From: Kordiimonas sp. SCSIO 12610
Lineage (GTDB): Bacteria; Pseudomonadota; Alphaproteobacteria; Sphingomonadales; Kordiimonadaceae
Reading direction: 5' to 3'
NCBI RefSeq assembly: GCF_024398015.1
Contig: NZ_CP073747.1
Coordinates: 2,725,001-2,789,000, forward strand
Length of the DNA: 64,000 nucleotides
Shown piece by piece: positions 34,432 to 43,515 of this stretch. The translations under genes were made by a program, and so were the position numbers. The number at the start of each line of letters is the position of its first letter. Within the stretch, counting starts at the first letter, position 1. The notes beneath the pieces were generated by a model. That model was given only the letters and a program-made list of their open reading frames with translations. It made no database searches and was not told where the DNA came from.

Positions 34432-35163
34432 TTAGATATTAGACCAGCCACCGTCGATGACGTGGCACTGACCAGTGGTGAACTTTGATAAATCGCTTGC
34501 TAAATAGAGTGCTAACGCTGCAACTTCGTCTGGTTCCCCTACACGGCCCATAGGCTGCCTTGCTATAAAATCAGCTTTTGCTTTTTCATAATCACCTGTA
34601 GCCTTAAGCCGCTCATCCAGAGATGGTGACTGAACTGTCCCGGGGCAAATGGCATTACATCGAATACCTTTTGTTACAAAGTCAGCAGCTACAGCCTTTG
34701 TAAGGCCAATAACTGCCGCCTTTGACGCGCCATAAACAAATCTGTTTGGAACTCCAAGAACCGAGCTCGCCACCGACGACATATTGATGATCGATCCGCC
34801 ACCATTTTCTATCATTGCAGGTAAAAACGCGCGCACCATTCGGTACATGGCTTTTGCATTTAAATTGAAGGAAAAGTCCCAATCTTCTTCCGGGCAATCA
34901 AGGATCGTGCCACTTGCAACAAACCCAGCGCAGTTGAATAATATGTCAATAGCGCCCAGGTCGGCTGCAATATCACTAATAGCATCACCGTCAAGCACAT
35001 CCAGAACACGCGTTGAACAGCTACTTAACTCAGTTAGAGCGTCTCCATTGATATCCGTTGCAATAACCCGCGCCCCCTCACGGGCAAACATCTCAGCACT
35101 GGCTTTGCCAATACCCTGTCCTGCCGCAGTAACAAGGGCTGTCTTGCCGTCTAACTGTCCCAT
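34432..35163 (-). CDS. SDR-family 2-keto-3-deoxy acid dehydrogenase
   Basis: The 243-residue enzyme has the NAD-binding motif TAAGQGIG, NCAG, and the catalytic pair Y144/K148 in YGASKAA. It resembles 2-keto-3-deoxy-L-fuconate dehydrogenases, which oxidise C4 to give the 2,4-diketo acid that an FAH hydrolase then splits. Its start overlaps the aldehyde dehydrogenase stop by one base (TGATG), and the diketo hydrolase is two genes downstream. Other SDR activities cannot be excluded from sequence alone. Confidence 0.85.
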   Translation of the reverse strand: MGQLDGKTALVTAAGQGIGKASAEMFAREGARVIATDINGDALTELSSCSTRVLDVLDGDAISDIAADLGAIDILFNCAGFVASGTILDCPEEDWDFSFNLNAKAMYRMVRAFLPAMIENGGGSIINMSSVASSVLGVPNRFVYGASKAAVIGLTKAVAADFVTKGIRCNAICPGTVQSPSLDERLKATGDYEKAKADFIARQPMGRVGEPDEVAALALYLASDLSKFTTGQCHVIDGGWSNI

Positions 35164-36602
35164 CAGCTACTCCTGATGTAACTGGTTTTAACGGTCGTGT
35201 AGAACTCGCGCGCATAGGTTCCTTGCTCACGCGGGCCATAGCTTGATCCCTTCGTCCCGCCAAAAGGCACATGATAATCAACACCTGCAGTTGGTAAGTT
35301 CACCATTACCATGCCTGCCTTGGCATTTTTTCTAAAGTCGCTCGCATATTTCAGGGAACTGGTGCAAATACCACTCGAAAGCCCAAAATCTGTGTCATTG
35401 GCGACTGCTAGCGCTTCGGTATAATCCTTGACCTTAATAATGGTCGCAACCGGGCCAAAAACTTCTTCCTGATTTATAACCATGCTGTTTTTTGTTTCCG
35501 CAAACAGCGTTGGTTCAAGATAGAACCCTTCGGTTTCACCGCTTATTTGTTTACCGCCAGCAACAAGTTTTGCCCCTTCTTCCTGTGCGATATTGATGTA
35601 ACGTAAATCCTGATCCAACTGACGCTGGTCAACCACCGGGCCTATCTGGGTTTCGCTATCAAGTGCGTCACCGACTTTCAGGCCAGATGTGGCCTCAATC
35701 ATCCGATTGAGGAATGCGTCATAAATACCCTCCGTGACGATCAAGCGACTGGAGGCCGTACATCGTTGTCCAGTGGAATAAAATGCACCCTGAACAGCAC
35801 AGTCAACAGCAATATCGAGATCAGCATCATCAAGTATGACCAGTGGGTTCTTACCCCCCATCTCTAACTGAAACTTCTTCATAGTTGCGGCACATTTTGC
35901 AGCAATATTCCGGCCGGTATTAACAGACCCTGTGAAACTGATCGCATGAACGTCTTGCGAATTCACAAAATGCTCACCGACAACGCTACCCTTGCCACAA
36001 ACGAGATTAAACACCCCCTTTGGTAAGCCAACTTCGTCTAAAATGCCCGCAATGGCATGAGCACATCCAGGCACAAGTTCTGCAGGTTTCAAGACAACGG
36101 TATTTCCATACGCTAGTGCTGGCGCCACCTTCCACGCCGGGATCGCAATCGGAAAGTTCCAAGGCGTTATAAGGCCAACAACACCAACGGGTTCGCGTTC
36201 GACCATAGCATCAAGCCCCGGGCGCACTGAAGGAAGTATATCACCGCCTACGCGCAAAACCTCTGCCGCAAAGAAAAGAAATATATGACCAGCGCGCCCG
36301 GCTTCACCAATTCCCTCAGGAAGCGTTTTACCTTCTTCTCGCGCCAAAAGCTTACCCAGCTCAGCTGAGCGCTCTAAAATCAATTCACCTGCTTTCCTGA
36401 GCATGTCACTACGCGCTTGAATGCCTAGGCTTTGCCACGCTGGTAAGGCCGCTTTCGCCGCCTGAATAGCGACTTCTGTCTCTTCACTTGTCGCAGAAGC
36501 AAAATGGCCGATAACATCTGCAACATTAGACGGGTTTATATTAGGCGTTCGCTTACCTGAACCAACCCACTCACCATTTATATAGTTATCAAAATTAGTC
36601 AT
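35163..36602 (-). CDS. Aldehyde dehydrogenase (probable 2-ketoglutarate semialdehyde dehydrogenase)
   Basis: The 479-residue enzyme has all class marks: PWNFPIAIP, FTGSVNTGR, the general base E247 in LEMGGKNP and the nucleophile C281 in GQRCTASS. Next to an FAH-family 2-keto-3-deoxy acid dehydratase, the likely job is oxidation of 2-ketoglutarate semialdehyde to 2-ketoglutarate, the last step of the non-phosphorylative pentose pathway. Lactaldehyde is an alternative substrate. It lies 15 bases after the dehydratase gene and overlaps the SDR gene, so it is in the same operon. Confidence 0.85.
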   Translation of the reverse strand: MTNFDNYINGEWVGSGKRTPNINPSNVADVIGHFASATSEETEVAIQAAKAALPAWQSLGIQARSDMLRKAGELILERSAELGKLLAREEGKTLPEGIGEAGRAGHIFLFFAAEVLRVGGDILPSVRPGLDAMVEREPVGVVGLITPWNFPIAIPAWKVAPALAYGNTVVLKPAELVPGCAHAIAGILDEVGLPKGVFNLVCGKGSVVGEHFVNSQDVHAISFTGSVNTGRNIAAKCAATMKKFQLEMGGKNPLVILDDADLDIAVDCAVQGAFYSTGQRCTASSRLIVTEGIYDAFLNRMIEATSGLKVGDALDSETQIGPVVDQRQLDQDLRYINIAQEEGAKLVAGGKQISGETEGFYLEPTLFAETKNSMVINQEEVFGPVATIIKVKDYTEALAVANDTDFGLSSGICTSSLKYASDFRKNAKAGMVMVNLPTAGVDYHVPFGGTKGSSYGPREQGTYAREFYTTVKTSYIRSS

Positions 36603-36617
36603 TATATACTCACAAAT

Positions 36618-37799
36618 TTAGATTAAATTCCGTTCGCGTAAGCTCGCGATTAAGGCCATGATACCAAAGCGCCATGGTGGTGCTTTATCGCTCAGTGTCA
36701 CCTGGTTTTCCAAGGTTCCGAGCTTTTGCGTGGATATACGAACCACATCCTCAAGCTTATGAGTAAAGCCCATATCTTTGGTGTCTCTATCATCTGTTGG
36801 TGCAAACAAGGTACCAGTCATTAAGGCGAAACCGTCAGGGTACTGGTGTGTAGCCCCGGAGGCTTGTCGAACCAAATCTTCAATATCGCGGCTGATCTCG
36901 GCCATACTGCTCTTACCATCCAGCACGTAACCATCAGGCCCTTCAATCTTAAGGGATAAAACCGCGTTACGAACATCATCTTTGGTAAAGTTATCATCCA
37001 GCAGGCGGATAAAAGGTCCAAGCGAACAGGATGCATTGTTATCCTTGGCTTTTCCGAGCAAAAGCGCACTACGTCCCTCAATGTCACGTAAGTTCACGTC
37101 ATTACCAAGTGTTACTCCAACGATGTTCTGCTCAGGGTCAACAATCAATACAATTTCAGGCTCAGGGTTATTCCATTCAGACTTGGGGTGCAGGCCAATT
37201 TCCGCCCCTAAACCAACACTTGATAGAACAGAAGCTTTCGAAAATACCTCGGCATCAGGCCCGATACCCACTTCCAAATACTGAGACCAATAGCCTGCTT
37301 CAATAAGTGCAACCTTCAACTTCGCTGCTGCTTCACTGCCAGGTTCGATATTGGCCAGGCTGCCACCGATAGCATCCTGTAATTCATCCCTAATCGCCGC
37401 TGCTTTTTCAAAATCCCCCGCTGCTTTTTCCTCTATTACACGTTCAATCATGCTTGAAGCAAAGGTGACACCACATGCCTTAACGGGTTGAAGATCAACG
37501 GGTGCTAAAAGGTGACGTTTATCACCGCGACCACCAGCGCTCAGTGACATTTCAATCAATTCAGCAATGGAACATAAAGCAGGTGCTCCATGAAGTGCTG
37601 CAAGCGTCTCTTTGTAATTTGAGGATGCGAAAATGTGGGCAACCGTTGGGTATAAACCACTGATATCAAAAACTTTATCATCAACTATAAGTATCGGAAT
37701 TGGACCCGCCGGCTTTTCTCCCTGTGCGGGTTCCCAAACACGGCCAATAAGGATCGCCTGGTGATAGTCTTCTGGTAAATAATGTTCAAACGGCAACAT
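36618..37799 (-). CDS. FAH-family protein, probable 2-keto-3-deoxy-pentonate dehydratase
   Basis: The 393-residue protein belongs to the longer FAH-type group. It has an N-terminal extension and a C-terminal FAH core with the WNNPEPEIVLIVDPE metal region and LGNDVNLRDIEGRSALLLGK. Related proteins dehydrate 2-keto-3-deoxy-arabinonate to 2-ketoglutarate semialdehyde, and the gene sits directly before an aldehyde dehydrogenase suited to the product. It starts 3 bases after the UxaA-type large subunit. The reaction is inferred from neighbours and family; the fold assignment is firm. Confidence 0.78.
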   Translation of the reverse strand: MLPFEHYLPEDYHQAILIGRVWEPAQGEKPAGPIPILIVDDKVFDISGLYPTVAHIFASSNYKETLAALHGAPALCSIAELIEMSLSAGGRGDKRHLLAPVDLQPVKACGVTFASSMIERVIEEKAAGDFEKAAAIRDELQDAIGGSLANIEPGSEAAAKLKVALIEAGYWSQYLEVGIGPDAEVFSKASVLSSVGLGAEIGLHPKSEWNNPEPEIVLIVDPEQNIVGVTLGNDVNLRDIEGRSALLLGKAKDNNASCSLGPFIRLLDDNFTKDDVRNAVLSLKIEGPDGYVLDGKSSMAEISRDIEDLVRQASGATHQYPDGFALMTGTLFAPTDDRDTKDMGFTHKLEDVVRISTQKLGTLENQVTLSDKAPPWRFGIMALIASLRERNLI

Positions 37800-37802
37800 T
37801 AT

Positions 37803-39002
37803 TTATACTCCTCCTGAAGGAAGGCAAGCAGGCCCAATAGGTTCAAAACTTTTGTAGGTCAAAATAAATTCCTGATGCCCCAATGCCTCTGAAACGCTTT
37901 GATCACCTTGCGCCACCTCGATCACACGCTCATAAAGTTCAACACCAACTTCATCGAGTGTCGCCTCGCCTTCAATAATACGCCCTGCGTTGATATCCAT
38001 ATCACCAGATAATTTGCGATACGTTTCGGGGTTCGCACAAATCTTGATAACAGGTGAAACCGCAGAACCTACAACAGAACCGCGTCCTGTCGTAAATAGT
38101 GTCAGGTGGCATCCACTTGCTATCATCTCAACGATCTCGGCATTATCAGAGATGTTCGGGAAGCCGAAGCGGACCTCACCATCCGGGACTACATCCATCA
38201 GGTAAAGGCCACTTCGAGGAGGAGTATCGCCGGGCTTAATCAGCCCAGCGATAAGGGAGTCCCCAGATTTAGAGTACGCGCCCAATGATTTTTCTTCTAT
38301 GGTGGTCAGGCCGCCGTCAGCATTTCCTGGCGCAAACGAACCATATCCAAGCGTCGCATAATAGCGTTCCGCTTTCTCGATTGATGCACGAAGCTCGTCA
38401 CCCAACTCAGGAGTAACCGCACGCTCTTCCATGATAGCTTCACACCCGATCAGTTCTCCGGTTTCCTCAAATATACATGTTGCCCCTTCGCCCACCAATC
38501 TATCGAATGCACGCCCAACTACGGGGTTTGCAGTTATGCCACTTGTGCTATCGGAACCGCCACAAATGGTACCGATGACGAGTTCAGAGACATCCATAGA
38601 AACAGAAACAAGTGTATTGATTTCAGCCTGCATCTGTTTCGCAGCTTCTACACCCTTCTGGATCGTTGCAAGCGTTCCGCCATCTTCCTGAATTATCAAA
38701 GTTTTGACAGGTCTACCGGTCGCAGCCACCGATTGCTTTAAATCCTCACGGTTAAAACCTTCACAGCCAAGTGATACCAGCAACACTGCACCAACATTAG
38801 GGTGGGTTCCAATCTGTTTCATCATTTTAAGCGCATATTCGTTCGGAAAACAGCCAGGGAAACCAACAAGCTGTATATTTTGGTCACCCGCCTGATTGAC
38901 AATTTGACGTGCAACATGATGTGCACATTCAACCAAATAGGCAACTATTGTCACATTACGAATACCTTTGCGGCCATCGCTACGTAAATATCCTTTAATC
39001 AT
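37803..39002 (-). CDS. UxaA/GarD-family sugar-acid dehydratase, large subunit
   Basis: The 399-residue protein matches the main domain of altronate/galactarate dehydratases: GYLRSDGRKGIRNVTIVAYL at the N-terminus, GFPGCFPNEYALKMMKQIGT, LLVSLGCEGFN and GTICGGSDSTSGITANPVVG. This group uses a metal centre and dehydrates aldonates to 2-keto-3-deoxy acids. The SAF-domain part that E. coli UxaA has at its N-terminus is the separate gene upstream, overlapping by 4 bases (ATGA). In this operon it is the only candidate for the aldonate dehydratase step, since no enolase-type FucD is present. Confidence 0.85.
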   Translation of the reverse strand: MIKGYLRSDGRKGIRNVTIVAYLVECAHHVARQIVNQAGDQNIQLVGFPGCFPNEYALKMMKQIGTHPNVGAVLLVSLGCEGFNREDLKQSVAATGRPVKTLIIQEDGGTLATIQKGVEAAKQMQAEINTLVSVSMDVSELVIGTICGGSDSTSGITANPVVGRAFDRLVGEGATCIFEETGELIGCEAIMEERAVTPELGDELRASIEKAERYYATLGYGSFAPGNADGGLTTIEEKSLGAYSKSGDSLIAGLIKPGDTPPRSGLYLMDVVPDGEVRFGFPNISDNAEIVEMIASGCHLTLFTTGRGSVVGSAVSPVIKICANPETYRKLSGDMDINAGRIIEGEATLDEVGVELYERVIEVAQGDQSVSEALGHQEFILTYKSFEPIGPACLPSGGV

Positions 39003-39322
39003 GATGCGCCTCCAATAGAAACAGAATCGCGGCGTGTACTTGCGATATAATCGCTTTTCAGATTATGTCCGTGGATATGGCAACCTGCACTTGTATCAAC
39101 GGTTAAGGTACCGATTGGTACACCATACCTCAGTATTTTTTCGCCCGAAGCGATGAACCTTCTGGAGATTTTGTGACCCACACCAATATCTGCATCAAGC
39201 GTGTATGTTTCACCTTCGATTTCGATAACCTGACCCACCTTACAAGCCTGGACACAGACCAACATATTGTCGGAAGGGTGCAATAATAGAAAGCTGCTTG
39301 AGATATTCTTGCTAGAGGCCAT
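38999..39322 (-). CDS. UxaA-family dehydratase, small SAF-domain subunit
   Basis: The 107-residue protein is a stand-alone SAF domain: LLLHPSDNMLVCVQACKVGQ, a beta region with ADIGVGHKISRRFIASGEKI, and the HIHGHNLKSD segment that matches the N-terminal domain of altronate dehydratase. It pairs with the large subunit encoded next. The start at 39322 is chosen because GGAGG lies 6 bases before it; the frame is open to 39448 but that part is inside the lactonase gene. It overlaps the lactonase 3' end by 11 bases. Confidence 0.85.
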   Translation of the reverse strand: MASSKNISSSFLLLHPSDNMLVCVQACKVGQVIEIEGETYTLDADIGVGHKISRRFIASGEKILRYGVPIGTLTVDTSAGCHIHGHNLKSDYIASTRRDSVSIGGAS

Positions 39323-40136
39323 AAAACGCCTCCGCTGTGCCGCCAAAGATTGCCGCCTGGTCTTTATCATCAAGACCATCAAAAATGGCCTGCACTTGAG
39401 CATACCAATCGCCATAATCACCAGCCAGATTAAGGACAGGCCAGTCACTGCCCCACGTCAGACGCTTAGGGCCAAAACATTTCAGAAGGTGGGTAATGTA
39501 CGGCAAAATTGTTTCAGCACTGACATCGCCACCAGCTTCAGTCCACAAACCTGAGACCTTACAAAATGCATCGGTTTCATCGGCCAAATGCTTCATACCA
39601 TCCGCCCAATCATCAAACTCTCCGTCCGCGATTTTTGGCTTGGCGCCATGGTCAATAACAGCTTTTAGGTTTGGGTAGCGCTTGAGCAGAACTAAAAGAC
39701 TTGGTAAATGGCTTGGCAAAACCAGTGCGTCAAAACACAGCCCCCATTCCACAAGTTTCGTATAAACTGGATCAAAAGCCTTCGATAACATCCATTCAGG
39801 ATCAGCAATATCCTGGATCATCGGCCGAACACCTTTAAGTTTCGGATGCTTCGAAAGTTGGTTTAACTGATCAATTGCACTGTTACTCTCAAAGTCTATC
39901 CAACCAACAACTCCTTTAATGAAGTCGTACTCGTCAGCAAGCGACAACATGTAATGAGTTTCGTTCACAGTAGGTGCTGCCTGAACCAAAACTGTGCCGT
40001 CTATCTGACACCTCACCATTAAATCATGAAGGTTTTCAGGCAGATAATCTTTGTATAAAATATCCAAGTCAGGTGTTAGCCAACCGTAATCACCCCTGTT
40101 GATTTGCCAGAAATGTTGATGAGCATCAATCCGCAT
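39312..40136 (-). CDS. Amidohydrolase-family sugar lactonase (L-fuconolactonase-like)
   Basis: The 274-residue TIM-barrel protein starts MRIDAHQHFWQINRGDYGWL, with the HxH metal motif and the Trp-rich N-terminus of the COG3618 lactonase group. The later GVVGWIDFES and TWGSDWPVLN segments carry conserved barrel residues. It opens the 1,4- or 1,5-lactone made by the aldose dehydrogenase to give the aldonate. The start at 40136 has AGGAG at 6 bases and overlaps the end of the dehydrogenase gene by 11 bases. The family is firm; L-fucono- versus D-arabinono-lactone is not resolved. Confidence 0.85.
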   Translation of the reverse strand: MRIDAHQHFWQINRGDYGWLTPDLDILYKDYLPENLHDLMVRCQIDGTVLVQAAPTVNETHYMLSLADEYDFIKGVVGWIDFESNSAIDQLNQLSKHPKLKGVRPMIQDIADPEWMLSKAFDPVYTKLVEWGLCFDALVLPSHLPSLLVLLKRYPNLKAVIDHGAKPKIADGEFDDWADGMKHLADETDAFCKVSGLWTEAGGDVSAETILPYITHLLKCFGPKRLTWGSDWPVLNLAGDYGDWYAQVQAIFDGLDDKDQAAIFGGTAEAFYGL

Positions 40137-41193
40137 GGCTCTCTCCTTTTGGCAACGGACTGCGAACATCAATCAAGCCTGCCGATAAAAGGTCTGACCA
40201 AAACGCGTTTGGAATCTGTTCACGGTATAAATCCCAAGTGGCCTTTACCTGACCAACACTCCGCAAACCGGGCACAACGGATTTCACTAGCGGATGAGCC
40301 AAAGGGAATTGCAACGCTGCCGCAGCGAGCGTTACATTATGTGCCTCTGTAACCTCTTCAATAGCCCGTACATGATTAATCACCTCTGGCGGCGCGACTT
40401 CATAGTTATAATAGACAGGCTCTGGCCCCTTTGTTCCTGTGGCCAAAATTCCAGAATTGTAGGCGCCGCCAATAATGATCTTGGCGCCATGGGCTTCACA
40501 CTTTGGAAAGAAACTATCCAACACTGTCTGTTCCATCAGTGTGTACCTGCCTGCCATCAGGAAACAATCCCAGTGGCCGAACTCCATCACCGCTTCACAT
40601 ACCTGCCATTCATTCACCCCCAAGCCAATATATTTAATATCCCCATTTGCTCGAAGTTCTTCCAGCGCTCGATAACCAGATTGTTCCAACACTTTCATGT
40701 GGTGCAAATTATCCACACCGTGAGTAACTTCACCAATATCATGCACAAGCAGGATATCGATTTTCGACAGGCCTAAACGGTGCAAACTAGCTTCATGGGA
40801 ACGCATGATACCATCATAGCTGTAATCGTATTCTGGACGGAACGGCATAGGGGTGGCATATCCATCATAGACTTGATTAATATCGCGCCCTTCATCAGGA
40901 ACCAGCAAGCGCCCAACTTTTGTTGATAAAACAAAGCTATCTCGCGGCAGCGGGCGCAACATATCTCCGATACGGCGTTCAGAAATACCAAACCCATAAA
41001 ACGGAGCTGTATCAATATAATTAATATGCAGGCCTAATGCGGCCTCAATCGTTTGTAACGCATCTTCATTTGTTACAGGCTGAAATAAATTACCAAGTGC
41101 TGCCCCACCAAGCCCCAACTCAGAAATTTTAAAATCACCTAAATCACGAGATAAAATTACATCATTATCTGTCATTTTATTATCTGTAATCAT
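40126..41193 (-). CDS. Aldo/keto reductase-family aldose 1-dehydrogenase (L-fucose/D-arabinose type)
   Basis: The product has about 355 residues of AKR fold with GLGGAALGNLF, the catalytic tyrosine Y66 in DTAPFYGFGISERRIG, Lys in LSTKVGR and His in LLVHDIGE. It resembles D-threo-aldose (L-fucose) dehydrogenases, which oxidise C1 of L-fucose, D-arabinose and similar sugars to the lactone. It is the first gene of the catabolic operon and is divergent from the IclR gene. The start at 41193 has GGGG nearby; 41175 is an alternative. The frame extends to 41334 but the extra N-terminus is unlike the family. Confidence 0.83.
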   Translation of the reverse strand: MITDNKMTDNDVILSRDLGDFKISELGLGGAALGNLFQPVTNEDALQTIEAALGLHINYIDTAPFYGFGISERRIGDMLRPLPRDSFVLSTKVGRLLVPDEGRDINQVYDGYATPMPFRPEYDYSYDGIMRSHEASLHRLGLSKIDILLVHDIGEVTHGVDNLHHMKVLEQSGYRALEELRANGDIKYIGLGVNEWQVCEAVMEFGHWDCFLMAGRYTLMEQTVLDSFFPKCEAHGAKIIIGGAYNSGILATGTKGPEPVYYNYEVAPPEVINHVRAIEEVTEAHNVTLAAAALQFPLAHPLVKSVVPGLRSVGQVKATWDLYREQIPNAFWSDLLSAGLIDVRSPLPKGESHAD

Positions 41194-41505
41194 ATTGCCC
41201 CACATAAATAACTGTTGCGTCAAGCCATCATCACATCCCTGCACTCTTCCGACATTCTCTGATGAGTTACCAAGATATACCACAGCCATCAGCCAAACCC
41301 GCAAACACGACTCTTGCTTGTTTGTTAAATTCACAATACTACTAAGGTATATTTTTTCAAGTATGAAATTATTTCTTTTATATAAAAATTATAAAACTTT
41401 TCTTTCGCAACTTTAATTTCGTGACTTAAGTGAGATTTTTCCCTATTTATTTTGAAAATATTATATTCTGGGCGTTGCCAGCACGAATTGCTTGAGGGAG
41501 CCAAC
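41194..41505. promoter_or_regulatory. Divergent regulatory region between the IclR gene and the sugar operon
   Basis: This 312-base gap must hold the promoters of the 11-gene operon (leftward) and the IclR gene (rightward). Bases about 41330-41470 are very AT-rich. GAGGGAG at about 41494-41500 is the IclR ribosome site (5 bases from ATG). No clear operator palindrome was found, though IclR-type control from here is likely. Confidence 0.5.
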
Positions 41506-42282
41506 ATGAAAGAAAACAAAAGCCGAACCTATGCAGCCCCTGCACTGGAAAAAGGGCTAGACATCATTGAACTGCTCGCATCATCGTCTGACCCTCTATC
41601 ACTCAGTGAAATAGCCGCTGGATTGGATAGAAAAGTATCAGAGATTTTTCGCATGCTTAATGTGTTGCAAAATCGTGGTTTTGTGACAATTCCTCAAGGG
41701 TCTGATCGCTATCAATTAACCATGAAGCTGTTTCAGATTACCCATAATCAATTCCAGATTAAAAAATTAGTAGCATTAGGTACCCCAATTTTAAAACGCT
41801 TAGCACTTGATACACATCAATCATGTCACCTCGTGATAGCGGATGATGTTAACGCTCTGGTAATTGCTCAGCAGTCAAGTCCTACAAATCGTGGTTTTGG
41901 GGTCAGGATTGGTGCTACAGCCCCATTACTGGATACATGTTCGGGCCTGGTATTGTTCAGCCACATGGATGACACAACCAAAGGCTCAAGCATCGAACGT
42001 CACCGCAAGGCTTTTAAAACCAGTGTTAAGGAAAGCGATTTGACCGAAATTTCTGACAAAATCATTAAAAGAGGATATCATCAGATCGCAAGTCGACAGA
42101 TTATGGGCGTTACAGATATCGGGTTTCCGGTTTACGACCATGCAAACAAGGTTGTTGCCTCGATCGTCTTACCCTACCTCAAGCGCATTGATGGGCAACA
42201 AAAATGCTCAATTTCCGAAGCGAGGCAATTCACAAAAACACATGCTGCAGCACTCTCATACGATTTAGGCGCAAGCATATAG
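41506..42282 (+). CDS. IclR-family transcriptional regulator
   Basis: The 258-residue protein has an N-terminal winged helix (ALEKGLDIIELLASS, then SLSEIAAGLDRKVSEIFRML) and the IclR effector-binding domain (about 90-255). It is divergent from the sugar-acid operon and convergent with the GH172 gene, so it is the natural local regulator, responding to a pathway sugar or acid. The start at 41506 has GAGGGAG at 5 bases; the longer frame from 41452 does not improve the match. The regulatory target is an inference from position. Confidence 0.9.
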   Translation: MKENKSRTYAAPALEKGLDIIELLASSSDPLSLSEIAAGLDRKVSEIFRMLNVLQNRGFVTIPQGSDRYQLTMKLFQITHNQFQIKKLVALGTPILKRLALDTHQSCHLVIADDVNALVIAQQSSPTNRGFGVRIGATAPLLDTCSGLVLFSHMDDTTKGSSIERHRKAFKTSVKESDLTEISDKIIKRGYHQIASRQIMGVTDIGFPVYDHANKVVASIVLPYLKRIDGQQKCSISEARQFTKTHAAALSYDLGASI

Positions 42283-42331
42283 CTAATTCGCCAATGCTTA
42301 CGCCTATATTGATCTCACAATCAAACGTGCA

Positions 42332-43462
42332 TTAATTCACTTCCATATAATCCCTATCCGGCAAATCTGGAAACTTAACAGCCGGCAGAGTTTGGTACCA
42401 GAAAGCCACAGACGAAATATCATCCTGTAAGGGCAAGTATCGGCGCATGTTTGTATCACCACCCCAGTTACCAAAGTCACGCCAACCAAGGGCCTGCATC
42501 GTTACTTTCAGTTTATTTTCAAAACGCACAGGGTCGGGAATATGCCAGCGATAAAGGCCGAAACGTTGCTGTGAACGATAAGTACCATCAGGCCTTTGAA
42601 CTTCAGGCATACCAGCATAAGCCGTTGTATATTCAGTGTATGACTTAGGATTGCCCGGCACCGCAGTACCAATATCAAAATTATACGACCCCAGAAAATA
42701 ATCTTCTGTTCCCGTACCGCAGATCGTTGGGAACTCATCATCTTCATCAATGAAGAACTTGATTTCACCTTCTCCCCACCAACCGGAGTTATTCACACCC
42801 CATGTCATATAGGTACCGATATACTGGCCCTGCCCCTCAACACCATCCAGTAAGGTATATACCTCCTTGTAAGGAACCGGGTTAGTACGACGGAACTGGG
42901 CATGAAAATATGCACAGTCGTCGCCGACTTCTGTTTCTGTGTAGTTAATTTGATAATAGATCACTGCTTTTTGCAACGGATCACGGTTTTCAAGAGTAAT
43001 ACGAGCATTCTTGCGAAATGGCATTTCCCAAAAACAATTGAATGCAAGGCCCGGATTTACACTGACTGGTATTGAATTTACATGCGCATATTGCTCTAAA
43101 CCACAACAGAAAAAATCGCCGAGCGGCACTTCAACCGATGGATACTCCTGGTCATCCCAATACATCCGAAGAATAAGATCCCTATTCTTAGGGCCCATTT
43201 TTGTAATCCATATCTGCTGGATTGCACCACCAGTATTGATATCTGCGAGCGTTACTGTTTCTTCACAGTCCACCTCAATAGAGGGAGATATCTTCCAACC
43301 CTGACCTAAATCGCGCGCCGCTACAGCACCCGTACCTTCGGTCGCCATACCACCCTTGCCAGGTGCTCCCGTTTTATTCTCAGCCGAGATTGAGCGTGAC
43401 TTTGCCGATGACAAACGTGACAGATTACCAAGGTGCATTCCTAAGCCATTAAATTTCGTCAT
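42332..43462 (-). CDS. GH172 (DUF2961) glycoside hydrolase-family protein
   Basis: The 376-residue protein is a DUF2961 member: LGNLSRLSSAKSRSISAENK at the N-terminus, GGAIQQIWIT, and the conserved GTGTEDYFLGSYNF with E253 as probable catalytic residue. Characterised GH172 enzymes are trimeric jelly-roll proteins acting on D-arabinofuranosides, D-fructofuranosides or difructose anhydride. No signal peptide is seen, so it should be cytoplasmic and act after import. It is the last gene of a TonB receptor-symporter-GH172 operon beside a D-arabinose/L-fucose-type pathway, which makes D-arabinofuranosidase activity an attractive but untested guess. Confidence 0.85.
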   Translation of the reverse strand: MTKFNGLGMHLGNLSRLSSAKSRSISAENKTGAPGKGGMATEGTGAVAARDLGQGWKISPSIEVDCEETVTLADINTGGAIQQIWITKMGPKNRDLILRMYWDDQEYPSVEVPLGDFFCCGLEQYAHVNSIPVSVNPGLAFNCFWEMPFRKNARITLENRDPLQKAVIYYQINYTETEVGDDCAYFHAQFRRTNPVPYKEVYTLLDGVEGQGQYIGTYMTWGVNNSGWWGEGEIKFFIDEDDEFPTICGTGTEDYFLGSYNFDIGTAVPGNPKSYTEYTTAYAGMPEVQRPDGTYRSQQRFGLYRWHIPDPVRFENKLKVTMQALGWRDFGNWGGDTNMRRYLPLQDDISSVAFWYQTLPAVKFPDLPDRDYMEVN

Positions 43463-43515
43463 AATATCATGGTCTCCATAACCAACCGTTTCTGATGTAT
43501 AATTCTGATTTGTAC

